Assembly (NCBI GenBank): GCA_045616985.1 | Contig: JAZLHU010000014.1 | Span: 1-35,366 of the forward strand | Direction: 5' to 3' | Length of the DNA: 35,366 nucleotides | Origin: RUG13409 sp045616985 | GTDB taxonomy: Bacteria > Bacillota > Clostridia > Peptostreptococcales > Anaerovoracaceae | Shown here: one piece after another, positions 24,434-32,731 of the stretch | Layout of the letters: each line of letters begins with the position of its first letter | Numbering within the stretch: position 1 is the stretch's first letter | Translations under genes and position numbers: made by a program | Notes under the pieces: model-generated | Databases searched by the model: none | The model's input: only the letters and a program-made list of their open reading frames with translations | What the model was told of the DNA's origin: nothing

Positions 24434-26413
24434 CTAAAGCCTTGCCCTTACATCCAGAAGTCTGTCTCTCAATACCGCAGCACGTTCAAACTCAAGATTT
24501 TTTGCAGCACTGCGCATTTCTTTTTCAAGCTTTGCAGCATAATCGCCAAGCTCCTTTTTTGTAAGCTCAAGAAGACTTTTCCCTTCAAGCCTGTCAACAT
24601 CTGCCTCGACCCTGGTCGTAACTTCAATTACGTCTCTTACAGCCTTTTCTATGGTCTTTGGCGTTATGCCGTGCTCTTTATTATATTTCTCCTGTATGCT
24701 CCTTCTTCTGTTTGTTTCGTCTATTGCAGCGCGCATGGCCCTGCTTATACCGTCGGCATACATTATTACTCTTCCCTCTGAATTTCTGGAAGCTCTTCCT
24801 ATTGTCTGTATAAGAGATGTTTCTGTTCTTAAAAATCCTTCCTTATCGGCATCCAGTATCGCAACCAAAGCGACCTCAGGAAGATCCAAACCTTCTCTTA
24901 AAAGATTTATTCCTACAAGGACATCAAATTCGCCAAGCCTTAAATCTCTTAAGATTTCATTTCTTTCAAGGGTATCTATATCAGAATGCATATAGCGTGT
25001 TTTTATCCCTGCCTGCTTAAGATATTCGGAAAGGCTTTCTGCCATTTTTTTTGTAAGAGTTGTTACAAATACTCTGTGACCCTTTTTAACCTCCTTGTTT
25101 ATTTCACCGATAAGATGATCCACCTGTCCTTCTGTCGGTACTATTTCTATAGGAGGATCAAGAAGTCCTGTTGGTCTGATGACCTGCTCTGCACTGATTC
25201 CTCCGCTCACCTCTTTTTCGTATTCCGCAGGTGTTGCGGAAATATATATTACCTGATTTTCCTTCGCTTCAAATTCATCAAAGCGAAGAGGTCTGTTATC
25301 AAGTGCGGAGGGAAGCCTGAAGCCGTAATCAACAAGCGATGTTTTCCTGCTTCTGTCGCCGTTGGCCATGGCTCTTAGCTGCGGCAGCATGGCGTGAGAC
25401 TCATCTATTACGATAAGAAAATCCTTTGGGAAATAGTCTATAAGTGTATAAGGTGTTGCCCCCGGTGGATTTCCCGCAAGATGCCTTGAATAGTTTTCTA
25501 TTCCCTTGCATGAGCCGATCTCCCTCATCATCTCAAGGTCGTATCTTGTTCTTTGTTCAAGTCTTTGGGCTTCAAGAAGCTTCCCCCGGTCCGTTAGCCA
25601 TGTGAGCCTGTCCTTCAGCTCATCCTCGATGGAAATAAGCGCCCTTTGCATATTTTCCCTGGAGGTCGCATAATGGCTTGCCGGAAAGATCGCTGCATGG
25701 TTTCTTGATGCAATGACCTCACCCGTCAGAGGATTAAGCTCCTTTATTGAATCTATTTCATCTCCGAAAAGCTCAATACGGACTGCATTTTCAGATCCTG
25801 CGGGAATAATGTCTATGATATCCCCTCTTACCCTGAAGGTACCCCTCTCAAAGCCTGTATCATTTCTTGTAAACTGAATATCGGTAAGCTCTCTTAAGAT
25901 GTCTGTTCTGGACTTTTCCATACCGGGTCTTAAGGACATCATCTGATTTCTGTACTCATCAGGAGAACCAAGTCCGTATATACATGATACCGATGCCACA
26001 ATAATTACATCTCTTCTTTCTGCAAGAGCGGCAGTAGCAGAATATCGTAATCTGTCTATCTCTTCGTTTACATCGGAATCCTTTTCAATGTATGTATCCG
26101 TGGACGGAACATATGCCTCCGGCTGATAATAGTCGTAATAAGAAATGAAGTATTCAACTGCATTCTCGGGGAAAAACTCTTTAAACTCTCCGCAAAGCTG
26201 CGCAGCCAAGGTTTTGTTGTGAGAAATGACCAATGTAGGTCTTTGAACCTGCTCTATGACATTGGCTATGGTAAAGGTTTTACCTGAGCCGGTTACACCT
26301 AAAAGAGTCTGATGCTTTTTGCCCGCTTTAACTCCCTCAGCCAGAGTTTTAATAGCCTCGGGCTGATCTCCTGTCGGTTTGAACATGGAATGAAGCTTGA
26401 ATTTCCGTTCCAT
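24434..26413 (-). CDS. uvrB: Excinuclease ABC subunit B
   Basis: UvrB is the helicase-like damage verifier handed DNA by UvrA. The 659-residue protein has Walker A GVTGSGKT (39-46), the beta-hairpin YYDYYQPEAYVPSTDTYIEKD that probes the DNA, the DEAD-box VIDESH, motif III ISATPAEYE, motif V/VI (LREGLDLPEVALVAILDADKEGF and QTIGRASRN) and the C-terminal UVR domain (LEKEMRSAAKNLEFERAAVLRD) that contacts UvrC and UvrA. The start at 26413 follows rqcP by five bases and has a weak ribosome site. No LexA box matching the Firmicute pattern was seen upstream. Confidence 0.97.
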   Translation of the reverse strand: MERKFKLHSMFKPTGDQPEAIKTLAEGVKAGKKHQTLLGVTGSGKTFTIANVIEQVQRPTLVISHNKTLAAQLCGEFKEFFPENAVEYFISYYDYYQPEAYVPSTDTYIEKDSDVNEEIDRLRYSATAALAERRDVIIVASVSCIYGLGSPDEYRNQMMSLRPGMEKSRTDILRELTDIQFTRNDTGFERGTFRVRGDIIDIIPAGSENAVRIELFGDEIDSIKELNPLTGEVIASRNHAAIFPASHYATSRENMQRALISIEDELKDRLTWLTDRGKLLEAQRLEQRTRYDLEMMREIGSCKGIENYSRHLAGNPPGATPYTLIDYFPKDFLIVIDESHAMLPQLRAMANGDRSRKTSLVDYGFRLPSALDNRPLRFDEFEAKENQVIYISATPAEYEKEVSGGISAEQVIRPTGLLDPPIEIVPTEGQVDHLIGEINKEVKKGHRVFVTTLTKKMAESLSEYLKQAGIKTRYMHSDIDTLERNEILRDLRLGEFDVLVGINLLREGLDLPEVALVAILDADKEGFLRTETSLIQTIGRASRNSEGRVIMYADGISRAMRAAIDETNRRRSIQEKYNKEHGITPKTIEKAVRDVIEVTTRVEADVDRLEGKSLLELTKKELGDYAAKLEKEMRSAAKNLEFERAAVLRDRLLDVRARL

Positions 26414-26418
26414 AGGAA

Positions 26419-26661
26419 TTAGTTTATAACCTCGTACAAGCCTGCAGCATCATCTTTTCCGACATGCTCCGGAGTTGAAATAACCTTTACCTTCATTTCG
26501 GATTGACCGAAAACGATTTTAATTTCATCTCCGATTTTAATATCCTTGCCCGGCTTAGCCTCTTTCCCGTTTACGAAAATACGAGCATCCTCGCAGGCAT
26601 CATGCGCCACCGAGCGACGCTTAATAAGCCTTGAAATTTTCAAATATTTATCAACTCTCAT
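26419..26661 (-). CDS. rqcP: S4-domain RNA-binding protein, RqcP/Hsp15 family
   Basis: The 80-residue protein is an S4 RNA-binding domain: MRVDKYLKISRLIKRRSVAHDACEDARIFVNGKEAKPGKDIKIGDEI, ending in a short tail. The family includes B. subtilis RqcP (YabO), which works with RqcH in adding alanine tails to nascent chains on stalled 50S subunits. The open frame runs further upstream to 26745 through the HU terminator, so the start is set at the ATG at 26661, where the family N-terminus begins. There is no useful ribosome site; a TATAAT lies only nine bases upstream (26671-26676), so the mRNA may be nearly leaderless. It heads the uvrB-ung-uvrA transcript. Confidence 0.85.
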   Translation of the reverse strand: MRVDKYLKISRLIKRRSVAHDACEDARIFVNGKEAKPGKDIKIGDEIKIVFGQSEMKVKVISTPEHVGKDDAAGLYEVIN

Positions 26662-26670
26662 AACCCTGTT

Positions 26671-26676
26671 ATTATA
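26671..26676 (-). promoter_or_regulatory. -10 box of rqcP, very close to the start codon
   Basis: A perfect TATAAT on the minus strand ends nine bases before the rqcP ATG. The -35 position (17-base spacing, 26694-26699) is the T run of the HU terminator (TTTTTT), a poor TTGACA match. Transcription would begin about three bases before the ATG. Confidence 0.5.
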
Positions 26677-26693
26677 CAACAAATCAGGTAAAC

Positions 26694-26734
26694 AAAAAAG
26701 CGGTATTCCCGCCCTTTCAGGCGAAAACACCGCT
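26694..26734 (-). terminator. Intrinsic terminator of the HU gene
   Basis: On the minus strand AGCGGT (complement of 26729-26734) pairs with ACCGCT (complement of 26699-26704), with additional inner pairing (CGCC with GGGCG), followed by six T. It starts 12 bases after the HU stop codon. Confidence 0.9.
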
Positions 26735-26745
26735 GTACAGCGCAC

Positions 26746-27027
26746 CTATTTGTTTACGAAATCCTTAAAAGCCTTGCCTGCATGAAATACAGGAGCTTTG
26801 CTGCAGGGGATCTCAACGGTTTCCTCCGGCTTTTGCGGATTCCTTCCGATTCTGGACTTACGATTTCTGACCTCAAAGGTACCAAAGCCGATAAGCTGAA
26901 CCTTTCCGTCCTTTTTTGCAAGCTCATCCTGAATGGCATCGATCATTGCATTGATCGTAGCTTCCGTGTCTTTTTTTGTAAGAGCTGTCTTCTTTGATAC
27001 AACATCAACCAATTCTGTCTTATTCAT
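26746..27027 (-). CDS. hup: HU family DNA-binding protein
   Basis: HU is the small histone-like protein that bends and packages the chromosome and assists repair and replication. The 93-residue protein begins MNKTELVDVVSKKTALTKKD and carries the signature GFGTFEVRNRKSRIGRNPQ, the DNA-arm region with a proline (NPQKPEETVEIP) and the C-terminal PVFHAGKAFKDFVN, all standard. The ATG is preceded by GGAGG. It has its own consensus promoter and its own terminator, so it is a single-gene unit that is probably highly expressed. Confidence 0.96.
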   Translation of the reverse strand: MNKTELVDVVSKKTALTKKDTEATINAMIDAIQDELAKKDGKVQLIGFGTFEVRNRKSRIGRNPQKPEETVEIPCSKAPVFHAGKAFKDFVNK

Positions 27028-27072
27028 ATTAACCTCCGTATGTTCCTGGGGTGATTTTTGTGTACTTGTCCC

Positions 27073-27100
27073 ATTATACTGTCTAAAACGCTGATGTCAA
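27073..27100 (-). promoter_or_regulatory. Consensus sigma-A promoter of the HU gene
   Basis: On the minus strand perfect TTGACA (27095-27100), a 16-base spacer and perfect TATAAT (27073-27078). The start would be near 27066, giving a leader of about 38 bases before the HU start. Confidence 0.85.
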
Positions 27101-27109
27101 GAAGTTTTT

Positions 27110-28687
27110 TTACTTCCCTCTTTTTAACATTTTTTTCAGTTCGTCAATCCTGATTGCACCGGTCAGCAATATAAGCACTGCATAAATCACAACGCCGCAG
27201 GCAATTGCAGCAAGAGTGGCTAAGGTGTTACCCATAACATGCCTTGCAGCCCAGTATACAAGATATGCGAAAGCCGTCATGATAACGGCAGAAGCAAACG
27301 GCTTTGCAATACCGAGGACAAAATCAAGCTTGAAATCCGTGTATTTTTTTACTGCCGAATAATTTAATAGTGCTGCAACAACGTACGCAAGTACGGTACC
27401 CATAGCTGCGCCCTTAACGTTTATCTGAGGAATACCGGTAAGAATGTATGTTGCGGCAAGCTTTACCAATGCACCGGCACAAAGATTTCTCACAGGTATA
27501 TTTTGCTTTCCTATTCCCTGAAGAACACCTGTCATGGCCTGTATCAAAGCAAGGAAAACCATTCCAACGGCATAAATCTTAAGACAGCCTGCAGCAGAAA
27601 GTGCACTGTCCGGCTGACGCGGGTAAAGAAGGGTCATGATCGGCTTTGCCAAGGCTATCATACCGCCGGCACAAGGCAGGATGATAAGCGCTGCATATCT
27701 GATGGAAAGAGCTGCATTTTCTCTTACAAAATCCATATCCTCTTTTTTAAATGCATCAGTAATGACGGGAACCAGACTCATGCAAACTGCCAGCGAAAAT
27801 ACGATCGGGAAATTGATTATAGGCGACGCCATTCCCGTAAGCTCACCAAACATACTTCTTGCGGCTTCACCGGAAAAACCGATGGCAAGCAGTCTTCTCT
27901 TTACAACCAGAGTGTCGATCCAGTTGAGTATAGGCATTATTCCCGCACCAATGGTGATCGGAATGGCAATAACAAGTATTTCCTTAAATAACTCTGAATT
28001 TTTCTTGATCGGGGTCTTATCAATAAACTCCGATTCAATGGAAGGCTTTTGCTTAAAATAAACAAATCCGATAGCCGCAAATCCGAACAATGCACCGGCT
28101 GAAGCGCCGAAGCTTGCGCCTGCAGCAGCATGGGGCGCATCTATCCTGAAAAGAAGATTTGCCAAAAACAGTCCGAGCCCCACTCTGAAAAGCTGTTCAA
28201 CGACCTGAGAAACTGCGGTCGGGGTCATGGTCTTCCGTCCCTGAAAGAAGCCTCTCATACAAGACATCATAGGACATAAAACCAAAGCAGGGGCGGTTGC
28301 CCTCATTGCAAATACCGCATCGGGTTCCATCTCAAAATTACAGATTTGAGGGGCAAAAACAAACAGACCGATTCCCGTAACTGCACCTATCCCGAACATC
28401 AGTTTAAATGCCAGGGAAAATACCCTGTGCGCCTCATAGTATTCCTCTGCAGCTCTTCTTTCCGCAACCATTCTGGAAATTGCAGTCGGAAGCCCCGAGG
28501 TTGAAATGGTCAGAAGCATAACATATACAGGATATGCTATCTGATAATAACCCATTCCATCCGCCCCTATGATGTTGGTGAGCGGAATACGAAATACAGC
28601 ACCCAGGAGCTTCGTAATCAGCCCGGCAGCTCCGAGTATTGCGGCCCCGAGAACAAACGTTTTCTTTTGAACTTTATTTTCTTCCAC
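27110..28687 (-). CDS. MurJ/SpoVB-type lipid-linked oligosaccharide flippase
   Basis: This 525-residue protein is strongly hydrophobic along its whole length, with about 14 membrane spans, and belongs to the MOP/MATE-like polysaccharide exporter superfamily. The N-terminus (FVLGAAILGAAGLITKLLGAVFRIPLTNIIGADGMGYYQIAYPVY) and STSGLPTAISRMVAERRA are typical of the SpoVB/YtgP/MurJ group, which moves peptidoglycan lipid II or related precursors outward. Whether it is the vegetative MurJ, a SpoVB or another flippase cannot be decided here. The start is GTG at 28687, with GAAGG eight bases before it, inside the 3' end of fbp (14-base overlap), so it is coupled to fbp. No terminator is visible after it before the HU promoter. 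Confidence 0.9.
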   Translation of the reverse strand: MEENKVQKKTFVLGAAILGAAGLITKLLGAVFRIPLTNIIGADGMGYYQIAYPVYVMLLTISTSGLPTAISRMVAERRAAEEYYEAHRVFSLAFKLMFGIGAVTGIGLFVFAPQICNFEMEPDAVFAMRATAPALVLCPMMSCMRGFFQGRKTMTPTAVSQVVEQLFRVGLGLFLANLLFRIDAPHAAAGASFGASAGALFGFAAIGFVYFKQKPSIESEFIDKTPIKKNSELFKEILVIAIPITIGAGIMPILNWIDTLVVKRRLLAIGFSGEAARSMFGELTGMASPIINFPIVFSLAVCMSLVPVITDAFKKEDMDFVRENAALSIRYAALIILPCAGGMIALAKPIMTLLYPRQPDSALSAAGCLKIYAVGMVFLALIQAMTGVLQGIGKQNIPVRNLCAGALVKLAATYILTGIPQINVKGAAMGTVLAYVVAALLNYSAVKKYTDFKLDFVLGIAKPFASAVIMTAFAYLVYWAARHVMGNTLATLAAIACGVVIYAVLILLTGAIRIDELKKMLKRGK

Positions 28688-30638
28688 GAATGTAACCTTC
28701 TTTGTATGCCGTAAGCAATTTCTTTAAGAGTTCGATCTTTATTTCTCTTTCTTTTCCTTCGTCCGTATCTTTATTTAAGATGCGCTTCTTTATATTTTTT
28801 TTAGCAACCTGACTGGAAACTATGTCAACCTCGTCTTCAACTGCTTTTTGCTTTGATTCAAAAGGCTGATTTGCCGTAAGAATAAAACCGTAAGAGTTTT
28901 GAATAAGTGAATATCCCGCAATTCCCGTAGTCTTTTGATATGCCTTTGCAAAGCCTCCGTCAATGACGATTGCACGTCCTTTGGCCTTTATCGGATTTGT
29001 GCCCTTCTTAACAGGCATATGTCCGTTGATAATAGTACCGCCTTTTACATTGCAGCCGAATTCCTTCAATATTTTTTCAACAATATCCACGCGGTCCAAA
29101 AGCTCGTAATACGGATTTTTCGGTTCCTTCCACGTAGATTCATCCTCAATAAACAATCTTTCAAACGTGGTTATTCTTTTTTTGCCGAAAAGCGGACTCT
29201 TAAATCCGCACCATAAATACCAGCAAAGGTCAATCCCTCTTTGTTTGTCTCTTCCGCCCTTTGCAAAATAACCGGTTCTTACCAAATGCTCGGCATACTC
29301 AAACCACTCTTTTCCGCACATAGGGCCATCCGAGGTGTTGATATGATCAAATTCACCATCCGCCGTAAGCGGTATACATCCATGAAACAGGAGATTCCCG
29401 TTCAGGGTTTTATACAATGATCCGTTGGCATATAAATACGAAATATGCCTCTGGAGAGGAGCACTCTCCGTAAAGGCCTTCTGAAGCCTGTTCATTACCG
29501 CATCCTCCTCTGCAGAAAGCTTATACGGATTATTTGGATCAATTGTGGGGAAAAAGCTGTTGTTCATCCGGAACTTCTTTCCGCCGATTTCCACAGTAAA
29601 GTCGTTATAATCAATCTTATCCAAAAGCTTAAGGTCTTCCATCTCATAATACGGATGTTTATCGATAAGCTGACCTTCCAGCTTAAACTGCATTACCGCA
29701 ATTGCTTTTGATATTTTTGCAAGGGATGCAAGATCAGTATCCTTCATGGCATCATCATCAGATGTGGCAGCCTTGAAGTTCGGACAGGTATCTGTTGCAT
29801 AGGTTTTAAGAGCAAAAGTAATAAGCGGACGAAGCGAAATCCCGTATCCCACCTCTAAGGTATGCAGATTATCATACCTTGTACAAATACGAATTAGATT
29901 CGCAATACATGCCTTATTTCCGGCAGCGGCCCCCATCCATAAAATATCATGGTTACCCCAGGTAATATCAACGCTGTGGTACTTGGAAAGCATATCAACA
30001 ACAATATCTCCGCCCGGTCCTCTGTCATAAAGGTCTCCGAGAATATGAAGCCTGAACACGGATGCGGCAGAAATAGTATCCGCAAGAACTGTGATAAGCT
30101 CATCCGCAGCATTGATCTCAATTACGGAGGCTATAACGCTTTTTCTGTGATCAGACGTTCTGTAATCCTGTCCGTCTTCTGAATATAACAATTCCTCAAC
30201 TATGTATACATAATTTTCGGGAACAAGCTTTCTGACATACGATCTGGTGTACTTGAAGGTGATTATTTTCAGCAGCCTGATCAAATAGTCAAGAGTTTCT
30301 GCATAGAAGGTATCCAAGGATTTTTCTCCGCTTTTTTGCTTGATGCTTTCCAGCTTTTCTTTCGGATAATAAATAATGCTGGCAAGCCTGCTGCGCTTTT
30401 TTTCCGAAAGCTCCGGAAAGCTTTCATCTATCTTAATCCTGATGGTTCCGGAAGCATTCCTTAAAATGTGCTCGAACGCCTCACTTTCTCCGTGAATGTC
30501 AGAAAGAAAATGTTCGGTCCCCTTCGGCAGATTCTGAATTGCCGTAAGATTTACTATTTCAGCGGCAACCTCGCTTTCATTCGAATAAACCTCTGAAAGT
30601 AAATTCAAATACTTTTTATCAGCGGAATTCATTTTCAT
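28674..30638 (-). CDS. fbp: Fructose-1,6-bisphosphatase, class III
   Basis: Class III FBPase is the gluconeogenic enzyme of many Firmicutes, hydrolysing fructose 1,6-bisphosphate to fructose 6-phosphate. The 654-residue protein has the calcineurin-like metallophosphatase motifs FLSDIHGESEAF (about 44-55), LGDLYDRGPGGDIVVD and WGNHDILWMGA, plus the family tail. Length fits the class III family (about 640-670). The ATG at 30638 is preferred over an in-frame GTG at 30647, because AAGGAG lies eight bases before the ATG and would overlap that GTG. It is divergent from the aroA homologue across a 50-base gap containing overlapping promoters. Confidence 0.96.
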   Translation of the reverse strand: MKMNSADKKYLNLLSEVYSNESEVAAEIVNLTAIQNLPKGTEHFLSDIHGESEAFEHILRNASGTIRIKIDESFPELSEKKRSRLASIIYYPKEKLESIKQKSGEKSLDTFYAETLDYLIRLLKIITFKYTRSYVRKLVPENYVYIVEELLYSEDGQDYRTSDHRKSVIASVIEINAADELITVLADTISAASVFRLHILGDLYDRGPGGDIVVDMLSKYHSVDITWGNHDILWMGAAAGNKACIANLIRICTRYDNLHTLEVGYGISLRPLITFALKTYATDTCPNFKAATSDDDAMKDTDLASLAKISKAIAVMQFKLEGQLIDKHPYYEMEDLKLLDKIDYNDFTVEIGGKKFRMNNSFFPTIDPNNPYKLSAEEDAVMNRLQKAFTESAPLQRHISYLYANGSLYKTLNGNLLFHGCIPLTADGEFDHINTSDGPMCGKEWFEYAEHLVRTGYFAKGGRDKQRGIDLCWYLWCGFKSPLFGKKRITTFERLFIEDESTWKEPKNPYYELLDRVDIVEKILKEFGCNVKGGTIINGHMPVKKGTNPIKAKGRAIVIDGGFAKAYQKTTGIAGYSLIQNSYGFILTANQPFESKQKAVEDEVDIVSSQVAKKNIKKRILNKDTDEGKEREIKIELLKKLLTAYKEGYIRGRK

Positions 30639-30650
30639 AGCACACACTCC

Positions 30651-30690
30651 TTAACTTATTTATTATATCATGATATAATACTTTTGTTAT
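30651..30690. promoter_or_regulatory. Overlapping divergent promoters on a perfect 20-base palindrome
   Basis: The palindrome TATTATATCATGATATAATA occupies 30661-30680 exactly and supplies a TATAAT to each strand. Plus strand: TTAACT (30651-30656), 17 bases, TATAAT (30674-30679), for the aroA homologue. Minus strand: ATAACA (30685-30690), 17 bases, TATAAT (30662-30667), for fbp. Each -35 matches TTGACA at four of six positions. The symmetry may also be an operator. Confidence 0.75.
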
Positions 30691-31972
30691 GATCAGAATT
30701 TATCCATCTAAAATAAGCGGAAGGTTGAAAGCTCCGGCCTCAAAGGCTCACGCCCTGAGGCTGCTTTACATGGCATCCATGCCGGCTTTTCCCACAACGA
30801 TAAAAAACGTACCGGACTGCGAGGATGTGAACACGGCTTTGGAATGCCTAAAAAGCTTTGGCTGTGAAATAACTCCGGGAAGAAATGCCGGAGATTATGT
30901 CATTAAGCCATTTCCGAAGACGACCCCTCTTCCTGAGATCGACTTTGATTTTATGGAAAGCGCAACAACAGCCAGACTGTCTGTCGTTTTATGCGCTGTC
31001 CTGGCTATAAAAGCCTATTGCAGGGCTCGCGGGACCCTTCCCAAACGCAAGCTTGTTCAGCTTACGGGAAGACTTGCCCTGAGAGGAATAAACTTCTCAA
31101 GCTTTTCTCTTCCGTTTTCTCAAAGCGGACGACTGGCTGCCGGAGATTACTCCATGCCCGGCGACGAGGGTTCTCAATCCATCTCGGCGCTTTTAATGTT
31201 TCTTCCTTGTCTTATCGGAGATTCAACAATAACGCTTGAATCACCGCTTATGGACAGGAGCTTTATTGATATCACAATGAATTCTCTTGAAAAATTCAAA
31301 ATTCATGTGCAGGAAACAGAAACAGGCTTTTTTATTCCGGGAAAGCAGTTCTATCAGTCACCTAAAAGTATTACCGCCGAAAACGACTGGGGACTTGCAA
31401 GCATGTGGATTACGGCTGCCGCCGCATGCGGCCCTGAGAACAACCTTATACTTGAAGGTTTACCTCAAAAATCACCGCAGCTTTACAGAGACATCTCCCC
31501 CATGCTCTCTTTAATCTCCCAGGATTTTTCAGACATAAACATCGATGCATCAAATATCCCGAATTTAACCCCGCTGCTTTGTGCGCTTGCCATAGTTAAA
31601 GGTGCAACGATCAGGATAAGCAATGTGCCGCAGCTCAAATATAAAGAAACCAATCAGTTTAAAACCTTGGCTGAAATAGCAAGGTCGTTTGGTCAGGATG
31701 CGCAGATTAACGATGACGGCATCAGCATAATAGGAAACGGCAAGACAGATTATCCTGAAGATCTTAAGGTTGATTGCCAGGGTGATCCATGGATATTTAT
31801 GGCAATGGTTTTAGCATCGTCAACGCTGAAAAAACCCATCATCCTGAGCGATGAACACTGTGCAGACAAAATATATCGCAGTTTTCTTGATGACTTTAAG
31901 AGGCTTGGCGGAAAATTTGATATTATAAGCGAAGCCGGGGAATCAAATCAAGTTCGCTTGAATCTGGTCTGA
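30689..31972 (+). CDS. Divergent EPSP-synthase (AroA) homologue lacking several catalytic residues
   Basis: The 427-residue protein aligns end to end with 3-phosphoshikimate 1-carboxyvinyltransferase, starting MIRIYPSKISGRLKAPASKA. By E. coli numbering it keeps Lys22 (here Lys19), Arg27 (24), Arg100 (96), Arg124 (120), Gln171 (163), Lys340-Glu341 (319-320) and Lys411 (394). It has lost Ser23 (Ala20), Gly96 (Ala92), Ser169 (Gly161), Ser197 (Asp189), Asp313 (Asn292 in IPN), Arg344 (Gln323 in KETNQ), and His385-Arg386 (Pro367-Trp368 in GDPWIF, normally DHR). Several of these bind PEP or do acid-base chemistry, so normal EPSP synthase activity is doubtful. The frame is intact. No other shikimate gene is nearby. 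It has no ribosome site; the -10 box ends nine bases before the ATG. Residue mapping was done by eye. Confidence 0.82.
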   Translation: MIRIYPSKISGRLKAPASKAHALRLLYMASMPAFPTTIKNVPDCEDVNTALECLKSFGCEITPGRNAGDYVIKPFPKTTPLPEIDFDFMESATTARLSVVLCAVLAIKAYCRARGTLPKRKLVQLTGRLALRGINFSSFSLPFSQSGRLAAGDYSMPGDEGSQSISALLMFLPCLIGDSTITLESPLMDRSFIDITMNSLEKFKIHVQETETGFFIPGKQFYQSPKSITAENDWGLASMWITAAAACGPENNLILEGLPQKSPQLYRDISPMLSLISQDFSDINIDASNIPNLTPLLCALAIVKGATIRISNVPQLKYKETNQFKTLAEIARSFGQDAQINDDGISIIGNGKTDYPEDLKVDCQGDPWIFMAMVLASSTLKKPIILSDEHCADKIYRSFLDDFKRLGGKFDIISEAGESNQVRLNLV

Positions 31973-32016
31973 GGCGACTGATTTCAAGCAAGCCGATAAG
32001 CCGTATGCGGACGTTC

Positions 32017-32730
32017 TTATTCGTATATTTTTTTCAGTTCTTCGGTATAAGTCCCATCCTTTTTGTGAACTGCAAGCTGCGGAAGCATTTTTAATTCCTT
32101 TCCTCCGTCCTTAACAAATTCTATCAAAACAATATTCGGTCTTTCGCCTTCAGACGGAACCACCATTTGGAGGGTCTTCGGCTCAAGGCCGTTACTTCTT
32201 GAATAATCCATAAGATCAGCCAGCCTGGAAGGTCTGTGAACCATACAAAGCCTTCCGCCCCTTTTAAGAACATAAGCGGCTGCCTTAAAAAAATCGTCCA
32301 GCCCTGCAGTGGTTTCGTGTCTTGCAATATGCTTTGCATCAGCACTGCACTCATCGCCCCGTCCGCCCTCAAAATAAGGAGGATTACAGGTAACAAGATC
32401 AAAGCTCCCGGCTTCAAAAAAATCTCTTATATTTTTTACATCTCCGAAAATGAAGCTGATTTTATCCGAAAGCCCGTTATTCTTTACATTCTCTTCAGCA
32501 AGAAGATATGGCGCAAGCTGAATTTCTATTCCTTTTATTTTCTTTGGATCGTATTTTGCATTTACTATTAACGGAACAATACCATTACCGCTGCAAAGAT
32601 CAAGAACGGTATCCGAATGCTTTGCCCGGCAAAAATCAGACAATAAAACAGCGTCGACCCCATATGAGAAGCCGTCGCTGTCCTGAATTATCTTATATCC
32701 GCCGAATCCTATTTCATCTAAGCGTTCCAT
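32017..32730 (-). CDS. tRNA1(Val) A37 N6-methyltransferase-like protein (TrmN6/YabB family)
   Basis: The 237-residue protein is a Rossmann SAM-dependent methyltransferase: VLDLCSGNG (42-50) binds SAM, GIEIQ follows the second strand, and VTCNPPYF (113-120) is the N6-adenine catalytic motif. The N-terminus LDEIGFGGYKIIQDSDGFSYGVDAVLLSDF and the position after ricT match the YabB/TrmN6 group. The start is placed at the ATG at 32730, one base after the ricT stop, where the family begins; a longer frame to 32772 lies within ricT. It is the last gene of the tmk operon and is convergent with the aroA homologue across 44 bases with no clear terminator. Confidence 0.9.
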   Translation of the reverse strand: MERLDEIGFGGYKIIQDSDGFSYGVDAVLLSDFCRAKHSDTVLDLCSGNGIVPLIVNAKYDPKKIKGIEIQLAPYLLAEENVKNNGLSDKISFIFGDVKNIRDFFEAGSFDLVTCNPPYFEGGRGDECSADAKHIARHETTAGLDDFFKAAAYVLKRGGRLCMVHRPSRLADLMDYSRSNGLEPKTLQMVVPSEGERPNIVLIEFVKDGGKELKMLPQLAVHKKDGTYTEELKKIYE

Positions 32731-32731
32731 A

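Noticed and set aside
27101..27116. Inverted repeat GAAGT-N6-ACTTC at the end of the flippase gene as a terminator
   Set aside because: The stem is five weak pairs, the T run is in the loop on the plus strand, and no T run follows on the minus strand; the HU -35 begins there instead.
31973..32016. Bidirectional terminator between the convergent aroA homologue and trmN6
   Set aside because: Only three- or four-base stems can be drawn and there is no T run on either strand.
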